Source: Chaetoderma sp. LZ-2023a
Lineage: Eukaryota > Mollusca > Caudofoveata > Chaetodermatida > Chaetodermatidae
Direction of reading: 5' to 3'
Length of the DNA stretch: 64,000 nucleotides
Assembly: GCA_034401795.1 (NCBI GenBank)
Contig: CM067370.1
Coordinates: forward strand, 64,699,439-64,763,438
Shown: piece by piece, positions 56,800 through 64,000 of the stretch
Numbering within the stretch: position 1 is the first letter of the stretch
Layout of the letters: the number at the start of each line of letters is the position of its first letter
Made by a program: the position numbers and the translations under genes
Notes under the pieces: generated by a model
Databases searched by the model: none
What the model saw: only the letters and a program-made list of their open reading frames with translations
What the model was told of the DNA's origin: nothing

Positions 56800-58969
56800 G
56801 ATGACTAAAAGGAACCGTGACGGTCTTAGGACCGTTAGTTATAATTTCTTTATCTATTTATAGTTATGCTTATTTTTCTGTAAGGTGTTTTTCGCTAACC
56901 GCACCGTAGTATGTCCGTCAACATATACTTTATATATTATTCCAATCATTTCACATTGTATTGCTTGTTCTGGGTAGTTTTATATATGGCAAGTAGCCAT
57001 CAGTTCATATGTTTTGTTTATTTGTAGAAAATGTGGGACTGCAGTGCATGGAGGAAACAATATACAGAAACATTTTTATATGCATCACGTTCTGCCCCCA
57101 ACAACAATTTTTCACTGAGATCGCTGTCCGTGCTATAACTCTGTTTAGCCCAGCATGCTACCGACTAAAAAGCCTTCTATTCAGCTCGATAGGATAGGTT
57201 TAATATGATTAGAGACAATTTCTTCGTCAAGAGACACATAGTGTACGCCTCTTTTCCGGTAGTTGCGATAATTTAGCCCTGCACTCTGGCAAGGTTGTGT
57301 AAAATTGGCCAACATACCTATTGGGCCTCATATTTATGAGTTATTGTCTCTCTTCATGTTCCACTAAGCCTTATGGCTTCTTACTTGTTTGGGTGTCCCT
57401 ATCTGCACCATGGACTGATCCGACCCTGGGAAGCTATTGGGGTTTCCGAGTGGTGATAGCCAGGGTGTGGTGTCACATACATTTCCCGTGTATCTTCGGA
57501 TACTCAGTAGTTAGTTATCCTTGCCAATGTAGGAAGCACTGCGAAAACATATTTCCTTTATCATCTGCTAGACAATTCTCCCGTATCGCAGTGCATAACT
57601 TGGCAACTTGCATTTAAACCTAACATCAGGTTAAAAAGATAGCTCATAGGACCTGGTGACGGGCAAGATGCGCATCCCCACTGAATTCCATAAGAATATC
57701 TGGGCATGATGTTAAGATCTGCCACGCCCTCACGGGAAGGACATTCACAGTGGGTAGTCGCTCCTACATCCCCACCGTAATGATAGATCAGTTGCCTAAA
57801 CTTGCTTTTGTGAAAAGTAACCAATGTCCTGTAATGTTTTAAGTGATTATGGAGCAAGATGTCTGGATTCTCACCCAGCTCGGAGATCTTGCGAAATTAC
57901 ATGTATGCATGCTGTCTTCAGTATTGATGCCGTAGGACATCCATTCTCAATGACAGCCATATCTAAAGCTAGGTAGGCGTCCGCCATTTACAGCCTAAAA
58001 TAGTTCTTGTCTCTAAAAATGATAGGTTAGGCATAGAAGAAGGCACACATAAATAAAAGCGGCAACTACTAATTCAGCATATTTTAAACTACATAAGATG
58101 GTGGCATGGGAATCCCTCAGGAATCGCTCATTCCGTCATCACGTAAAACAGCACGCAACCTAATAGTCATAATTTCACTAGGTATCGTCTATTCTTTACA
58201 GCATTATGGCTGAATATTAGAGTAGGCCCTTTTTGGCCAATGCTCGTCTCCCGCTTTAAGCGATGGCGACATTTTCCTGTGATGGAGACCTGTGCGAGGC
58301 ACTTGCCTCTCGTAAGGATTCAGTGGCGATGGCCCGCGCGAGGCTACTACTTCTCACCCAAACTAGCACCAGAACTAGTGCCCGCGGGAGGCACATGGTT
58401 TTTCGACACTATAAAAGATAATTTTCTTTCCTTTCAGCTTAGAGGTATAATAGCTTATCTTAAGTTAATTAGCGATCTCATGTACGGGAGCCTCCCTTAC
58501 GGGAATACCTCTGTGGGTCTACGAGTCTGTGTGGCACCTCTGGGAGTCCCGCATTTAAAGGTTCATCAGGCTGTCTCTATGTCTTGTATTTTCGTATGCT
58601 CATTTTTATCTAGCATACTTGACTGTCTGCTTAGGTAAAACTATTGTATAGACTTATTTTAATTAGGTCGTCAATCAAATCTTGTACATCCATAGATCAC
58701 GAAATTGCTATGGGCAGGCACACTGGTGACACAAACTCTTGCGATGAGATGTTGTGTTTAATGTTCGCGACAATGGTCGCATGGCCCCACTGGAACGATT
58801 GAGCTCCACTGGCCTTAGGAGCCGGTCTTTGTTACCTGTAAGGCAGTATCGCATGGGATCCATAACCCTGAGACCGGAAGCTAACCAGCATCATCACTTG
58901 TCATGCACATGCAATGCAGTGAGTCAACACCAGACACCAGAAAGCCCCAACACTACCCCACGAGCTACA
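56800..58969 (+). mobile_element. 5' long LTR of a Ty3/Gypsy element (copy 2)
   Basis: Shares ordered blocks with the solo LTR at 13.5-15.3 kb and the minus copy at 46.2 kb. It has a TATA box 'CACTATAAAAGATAATT' at about 58,407. A conserved hairpin region lies at about 58,483-58,550, inside the predicted transcript leader. It ends ...GAGCTACA at 58,969, two bases before the primer site, which fixes the right boundary. The left boundary (about 56,800) is set from the start of similarity. The frames inside (57,321-57,617, 58,240-58,638 and the start of 58,754-59,302) are LTR sequence. Confidence 0.75.
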
Positions 58970-58971
58970 AG

Positions 58972-58989
58972 TGGCGCCCAATGTGGGGC
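58972..58989 (+). other. Primer binding site of the Gypsy element
   Basis: 'TGGCGCCCAATGTGGGGC' two bases after the LTR end. TGGCGCCCAACGTGGGGC-type sites are usual for many Gypsy elements, where a host tRNA 3' end primes minus-strand DNA synthesis. One position differs from the usual form. Confidence 0.75.
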
Positions 58990-60690
58990 CCGAAGAACAA
59001 CACCTTCAATAACGTGCAACGAACTCACGTCCACACCGTATAGCGAGCTTAGTACTATACCTTCTCCATTCAGAGATGTCTCCCTCGATCAAGAAGTGGC
59101 ATCATGCGATGGATACCAAGCTCATATGCTCACCGACTATGCCAGAAAGTCACTAGATGCGGAATCAACAACTCCGCAATACCACCTGTTTTCGCCTATT
59201 AGTGAGGGGCCCTTCCAGGATGCCTCACAGGAGGGAACAGAATTTCGAACTATATCGGATGTCCGCGATAGGCCAACTCCATCCGGGCTGGATCATGGAT
59301 GATCATGACAAAGACCCAATTACGGGCACCCCTACAATCCTTCAGACTACTATCGTTCACCCATGTCATCTACGGAAACTGTTTGGCAGGGTAACAATCC
59401 ATATCCTAGACAACATCCTGTGCTACCACACCCCCCCCACCCCTCAAACACATCAGTATATTCTAGGGGACCACCACGGCACCACCTTTTCACCGGTACA
59501 TCAGTCATGCAACACATCATGACCATCAGCCGACTGCACCACCGCCATACAAGGAATATCAGTCCTCACCACGAGAAGAACGTCTGTGCATCTTCACAAT
59601 ATTCCACCTCCTGTCCATAGATCCATGCTGGTTTATGGATCTACAACAGGGCGGACTTCACTGGATTGGAGTGCCCACGTTCTTGCTCCTCGGCATCGAC
59701 ATCGATGGGAAACACCAACACCACCACCACCACTACCCGCACAACGACCAGCATCACCGTTTTCGTCAGTCTCCCAGATACCACCACCACCCGGATTTCA
59801 ACCACTTCATTCTTCCCGTGGTCTTGGCCAAGCCATTCTCCCTCCCGAATTTAGTGGGGAGAGTGTCAGGGCCAATTACAAAATAGTGTTCGAGATTATA
59901 AGTCGAACTGACCACTGGAACGATCAGCAAATGTGTGGATATCTCGCCACAAAACTTTTTTCGGAAAAGCCCTTCAAGTTCTTGCTGATCTCGGGACTGA
60001 TTATACGCCAACCTACACCCAATTGGAACGAGCACTAACAGAACGATTCAGCGACACGGCTCTCGGGGAAACAAGCTGGTTACAACTTAAAAATCTCCGA
60101 TGACATGTGGGAGAAACTCCATCTGGACACATTCATCAATGCGTTAAGCAGTTAACCCGCTCTTAAGGAAAAACTCTTCCTTGCCGACCATGGGAGTTTA
60201 GCCTAATTGACGGCCACTGTGGTCCACATAGAAAACTTTCTGGAGCGGGACTAACCAACGCCAACTCCACCCTATCAATGAGGTAGAGGGTGCAGTAATC
60301 GCCACATCGACTAACGCTCACACCACATCAACAGCATCGACACCTACAGCACAATCCCCACCACAGACCACTTCACAGAATTCCAATCAGAATCAAGTGC
60401 CTAGATGAAGGGGGTGTGGCTGCAGAAAAGCCAAAATGGAGCCCCAGTGCGTGGGAACCAGCGCAACAATAACAGTAACTGCAACATGCAGGAACGTATG
60501 GACGAGGTCAACAAACAGATCTCAGCAAACTCAAATTTAGTAACAACACTCAGCACGAACCTCGCCACAACTCACTTTAGAACAACGAACACCACGAACA
60601 CCGCACCGCCACCAAACACCTGTTTCGGATGCAGTTAGCCAGGCCATTGGAGAGAACGGTATCCTAACCGATCTCCTTCAACGGCTCCTA
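58990..60690 (+). pseudogene. Ty3/Gypsy gag (capsid region), frameshifted
   Basis: Gag forms the particle that packages element RNA. Coding-like sequence runs through frames 58,754-59,302 (its later half), 59,363-59,620 and 59,586-60,038. A Pro/His-rich linker precedes the capsid domain, recognisable at 'AILPPEFSGES' and 'DQQMCGYLATKLFSEKPFKF' (about 59,830-59,990), the Gypsy capsid pattern with 'P-F-G' and 'YL---L'. The domain continues past 60,038 in another frame. A zinc knuckle near 60,618 reads 'CFGCS', a stop, then 'PGHWRERY': the stop and the loss of the last Cys show decay. Large His-rich stretches come from CAC repeats. Confidence 0.7.
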
Positions 60691-60745
60691 CCCTTGACCA
60701 CGGAACACCGCAACCGGAGAAGCCATCACACTCTTAAGGGCACCG

Positions 60746-61411
60746 ATGGATGAGTCACCTCAGTGCCCGAATTCGCTTCCCGGCTCAACTGCGGCCCCCA
60801 TACAACAACGTCCGGTGGCCGACTATCACCAACAAAACTCAGCTTTTACACATACAACAAGATGCACGGCTTCACATGTGTCCACATCCACAGCATCGCC
60901 ATCCCCCTCTATCTCCACACATAACAAACCTTCTTTCCTCTGTAAAACGGTAGTGGTAGGTTGTAGCACCTCCACTGAAACAACGTTTTTACAAGCACCA
61001 CGTCCCGCCACCAAAACACTGGATTCATGGTGTCCCTTGGTGGTATGCAGAACACCATCCCACACAACATCATCTTCCGCATCCACATACAGCAGTGACT
61101 CAGGAGAAAGGGTTCAGTCCACCTCGTGGATTCGTAAACGTCGACGTAGACAGGGAGACACACGTCCCTGGCGGCGTCACTGTTTCTTCTGTGCTTCACC
61201 AATGCATCCAATGAAGCATTGCAAGAAATGGCTACCACAGGTAGAGCTTATCCATCATCCCGTACGCACTGCTGTCTACACCAACACTGCCTACCCAGAA
61301 ATAGCAGCATCTCCATCATCATTGCTACACCAGCTCTGTCTTTGCCGCAGCCCTCACAGCAGTGATGCTGGCGGACTGGCCCCTTCCCCACTCAGCCATC
61401 CACCACATTAA
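60746..61411 (+). pseudogene. Gag-pol junction with CCHC zinc knuckle
   Basis: A 221-codon frame, mostly Thr/Ser/Pro-rich linker, with a perfect CX2CX4HX4C zinc knuckle 'CFFCASPMHPMKHC' at 61,181-61,222 preceded by basic residues ('RKRRRRQGDTRPWRRH'). Such knuckles bind element RNA in the nucleocapsid. The first knuckle lies about 560 bp upstream in broken form, so the element may have carried two, or the region may be duplicated. The frame overlaps the protease frame by about 50 bp, so a frameshift lies between. Confidence 0.7.
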
Positions 61412-61928
61412 ACGAAGCCATTCAGAAACAGACCAATTATATACAGAAACATTCCGCTCCGACACTGGCACTTCAATCATGGTATTCAACAAGAACTTAT
61501 ATGAGAGCATCCCACCTCATATAAATCCTCCCCTTAAACCCACAAGCATTTACCTACAGACGGCTACGGGAGCTGATGTGCCCGTAGCCGGTGTGGTTAA
61601 TCTAGTTATCCAAATAGAGGAGATGCAATTCATACAGCGAGTTGTCATCGCCTTTATTCAAAACGATGCCCTCCTTGGCTCTGATTTTCTCAGTGCCAGT
61701 GAAGCCATCATACACTGCAAACAACAGGAACTCGACATACACGGCCGACGGATACCTCTTGGACCGGCATTGTCATTATATGACACGTGCGCAGTAATAA
61801 TATCAAGTACCACCACAGTTGAGCTTGGACAAGAGCAAATCTTGTGGGCCAGTGCACATCAGTTAGGAAACAACACACACATCGCCATGGTGGAACCCGA
61901 CCCTGATTATATGATTGACTCACAATGA
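61362..61928 (+). pseudogene. Ty3/Gypsy aspartic protease
   Basis: A 188-codon frame with 'RSDTGTSIMVFN' (catalytic Asp at residue 34; the family's D-T/S-G), the flap-side strand 'LQTATGADVPVAGVV' and 'ALLGSDFLSAS', the typical 'LLG-DFL' near the end of retropepsins. Retropepsins cut the Gag-Pol polyprotein. The domain is readable without a break here, but the genes on both sides are in other frames, so a functional polyprotein is not encoded. The remaining residues form the linker into RT. Confidence 0.85.
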
Positions 61929-62980
61929 TCGTGGACACCACTAATAAGGAACATATACCTTTTAGAGTGTTCAATGGCACCGCAGACCCCATAACTCTTG
62001 ACTGCGGCCATTTACTGGACATTATTTCTTTGGAATCACCCACACTTACTAACACACAACAGGATATGACTGATGATTTACCCGAACATCTACATGATTT
62101 TTATCTTGTACCCCAGTGGGATTACAGCAATCACAAAAACACGAAATTCGGAAACTACTGTACAAATATTGTGATAGTTTTTCCTCCGGAGACATGGATC
62201 TTGGAGAAACTCATCTTGTGCAACACTCCATCGACACAGGCAATAATCACACCATACAACAACCGGTACGACGTGTTCCCATCCATAAAGAAGTGGAGGC
62301 ACACCAGCAACTTAACGACATGTTGCGGACCAGTATTATCGAACCCTCAGCATATCCATGGCCCAGCCCAATAGTACTAGCAGGCAAAAAGGACGGAACC
62401 TTGTGGTTTTGTATTGACTACCGCCGCCTTAATGATCTTAGCATCAAGGATGCTTATCCGCTACCTCAGATAGATCAGGCCTTGGATATATTCCTTGTCC
62501 GGAGCCAAGTGGTTTTGAACCCTTGACTTAGCTAGCGGTTACTGGCAAGTGGCCATGGATGAAGCTGACATGGAAAAGACCGCATTCGTTTGTAGGGATG
62601 GTATTTTCCAATTCCCCATGATGCCCTATGGCTTGTCCAACGCTCCCGGAACCTTCGAACGTCTCATTGAGCAGGTATTAACTACCCTGCAATGGGAAAT
62701 CTGTCTATGTTACATCGATGATGTAATAGTCTTCAGACAAACGTTTGAGCAAACCCTTATCAATTTGGAAACCGTGCTATCAAGATTCCGCACGGCCAAT
62801 TTGAAACTCAAACCAAAGTAATGTCATCTCTTTAGACAGAGCGTTGAGTTCTTGGGACACGTCATATCCAGTGATGGAGTGGCTACTCAGCCGTCAAAAA
62901 CTAAGGCAGTGGCAGAGTGGCCGACGCCCTCTTCAGTCACAGAGGCAAGGAGTTTTCTTGGCTTGTGCCAGTATTCTTGC
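61925..62980 (+). pseudogene. Ty3/Gypsy reverse transcriptase, frameshifted and internally deleted
   Basis: The RT starts in frame 62,116-62,526: 'HSIDTGNNHTIQQPVRRVP', 'DMLRTSIIEPSAYPWPSPIV' and 'CIDYRRLNDLSIKDAYPLP' are the canonical first motifs. After a frameshift, 62,549-62,821 has 'FQFPMMPYGLSNAPGTFERL' and the active site 'CYIDDVIVF' (YIDD at 62,711-62,722). A stop at 62,820 follows. Beyond it 'VEFLGHVISSDG' and 'SFLGLCQYS' are still readable, then the sequence jumps to the RNase H head, losing the usual 'YYRRFI' connection segment (roughly 60 codons by family pattern). RT copies the element RNA to DNA. This copy is inactive. Confidence 0.9.
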
Positions 62981-63355
62981 CGACCGCTCTGATTCTTGCT
63001 CATCCAAATTCAAACCTCGATTTCATCTTAGACACTGACGCGTTGGCTTACGCTATCGGCGCGGTTCTATCTCAGGTCACAGAAGATGGAACAGAGCAGG
63101 TATTGGGTTATGGTTCGCATAATAAAATGGACAGAAGATATGCAACCACCAAGTGAGAACTACTTGCAGTGGTACATTTCGTCAAGTACTACAAGCACTT
63201 TCTGTACGGGCGCCCCCTTACACTCGGTATAGACCATGCCTCACTACGCTGGCTCAGGAACCTTAAAAATCCAGAGGGACAGGTAGCGAGATGGCAGGAA
63301 TCCCTGCAGGCCTATAACTTTAATGTTGTTCACCGTCCCGGCAAATTGCAGTGAA
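62917..63355 (+). pseudogene. Ty3/Gypsy RNase H domain
   Basis: 62,917-63,156 and 63,169-63,354 are one frame separated by a stop at 63,154. 'FILDTDALAYAIGAVLSQ' carries the first Asp of the RNase H site, 'ELLAVVHFVKYYKHFLYGRP' carries the Glu, and 'LGIDHASLRWL' carries the next Asp, in place of the usual 'T-DH-SL-WL'. 'RWQESLQAYNFNVVHRPGK' closes the domain. It removes RNA from the RNA:DNA hybrid. Two stops (63,154 and 63,352) disable it. Confidence 0.9.
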
Positions 63356-63381
63356 ATGCCAATGCCCCCAGTAGAGTCGGT

Positions 63382-63804
63382 ATGGAGGGTGAACACAAAG
63401 AGGCCACCACCAGGAGACAGTCAACACAGCCATCTCCGGAGTTCCCTGAGCTGAGGTGCGCAGAGTGGTATCCAGAGAAAATCGCACAAGACCAAACAAC
63501 ATACATGCAGACACGAAACATATACAGGTGGATCCAGAAGGGGGTACGTCCTCCAAAGGAATCAGTAACACCACCATCCACCATGGCTAAATATTATTAC
63601 CAATGGTTCGAGGAATGTCACCTAATAAATAGCGTTCTCTACAATAATAACTATCTGGTAGTCCCGGAAAGTTATCGTAACCTCATATTAAAACAACTAC
63701 ATGATAACGTCGGGCATCTGGCCATGAAAAGGACTGTTACCCATATCAAATCAAGATTCCACTGGATCGGAATTCGTGATAGTGTCAAGGCATGGGCACT
63801 GTGA
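63382..63804 (+). pseudogene. Ty3/Gypsy integrase N-terminal part, core deleted
   Basis: A 140-codon frame. 'LILKQLHDNVGHLAMKRTVT' supplies both His of the HHCC zinc finger, and 'IKSRFHWIGIRDSVKAW' leads to where the 'C--C' pair should be. The frame then ends at 63,804. The next 60 bases lead into sequence that corresponds to the integrase tail at 42.7 kb, so the Cys pair and the entire D-D-E core are missing. The deletion joins zinc-finger and tail directly. The upstream residues are a linker after RNase H. Confidence 0.85.
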
Positions 63805-63865
63805 AACCACACCCCTCCCAAGGGACACCTTCTCCCGCAGTCCCACCATCGCCATCACTCCAAAT

Positions 63866-64000
63866 CACGTCCCTCATCTATGCACCAAGTTCGGACATCA
63901 CCAGCCCAGTCCATTTCATACTCCACTCATCGTCTGTTGACTGTCAATCTTCAGATATGAGAGAGATCGCTGCTACAGAGGAGGTGGCATCCCACACCGC
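63866..64000 (+). repeat. Copy of the integrase-tail DNA at 42,711-42,842
   Basis: Shares 'AAGTTCGGACATCACC' / 'GAGTTCGGACATCACA', 'TCGTCTGTTGACTGTCAATC' and 'TTCAGATATGAG' with the 42.7-kb region in the same orientation and order. It runs off the window end, so the element's 3' end and 3' LTR lie outside. Confidence 0.85.

Overview
The window reads as repeat-dense, non-genic DNA from an invertebrate, most likely a mollusc or another lophotrochozoan. It has eukaryotic retrotransposons of several orders, tRNA-derived SINEs, very long microsatellites, metazoan-type transposases and splice-like signals, and no bacterial operons or ribosome binding sites. The mollusc call rests mainly on an element at about 34.3-35.4 kb. 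Its 'AGGCCCAAGGGCCT...GCTCACCTGG' head and '...CCAGGTGAGCTAAAA' tail match a repeat I know from bivalve and gastropod genomes. No host gene could be supported. Almost every coding signal belongs to a mobile element, and only one of these (a Tc1-type transposase at 37,967-38,992, minus) is fully open.

Layout. 0-5 kb: decayed minus-strand ORF with an SGNH-hydrolase-like end; a tRNA-derived SINE that has become part of a 345-bp tandem array; a small BEL/Pao element with two LTR remnants. 5-13 kb: mostly unannotated, with a hairpin MITE candidate, a 51-bp minisatellite, a LINE C-terminal scrap and an LTR-like promoter block. 13.5-20.3 kb: a solo long Ty3/Gypsy LTR, a dispersed repeat rich in TGACGTCA palindromes, a degenerate member of a nuclease-like protein family and a (TA)n tract. 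21-24.6 kb: an integrase-core pseudogene abutting a frameshifted CR1/Jockey-like LINE with an (AAT)n tail. 25.6-29.2 kb: a 151-bp tandem array and a 234-bp inverted-repeat pair enclosing a broken gene of the same nuclease-like/CXC family, split by 802 bp of pure (AC)n. 29.2-33.8 kb: the 3' part of a Ty3/Gypsy element with an open integrase, an env-like remnant and a probable 3' LTR. 34-37 kb: two mollusc-type non-autonomous elements. 38-39 kb: Tc1-type transposase. 41.7-43.6 kb: 3' part of a second Gypsy lineage. 46.2-51.3 kb: a minus-strand copy of the long LTR, then a Polinton/Maverick-like remnant (packaging ATPase facing a protein-primed type B DNA polymerase). 51-53.5 kb: four copies of a tRNA-derived repeat, another tRNA-like element and a repeated TATA-containing motif. 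55.8-64 kb: an LTR-like promoter block, then a long-LTR Gypsy element in normal gene order (LTR, PBS, gag, zinc knuckles, protease, RT, RNase H, integrase start), broken by frameshifts and deletions and running to the window end.

How the parts relate. The long LTR occurs three times (13.5-15.3 kb plus, 46.2-47.2 kb minus, 56.8-59.0 kb plus). The integrase-tail DNA at 42.7 kb reappears at 63.9 kb, so the 41.7 kb and 59-64 kb fragments belong to related Gypsy elements. The nuclease-like/CXC family occurs as three fragments (18.5, 26.7 and 27.1-28.7 kb), which points to a mobile or mobilised gene. Most elements carry stops or frameshifts, so the region looks like a graveyard of nested insertions. 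The very long pure microsatellites also call for assembly caution.
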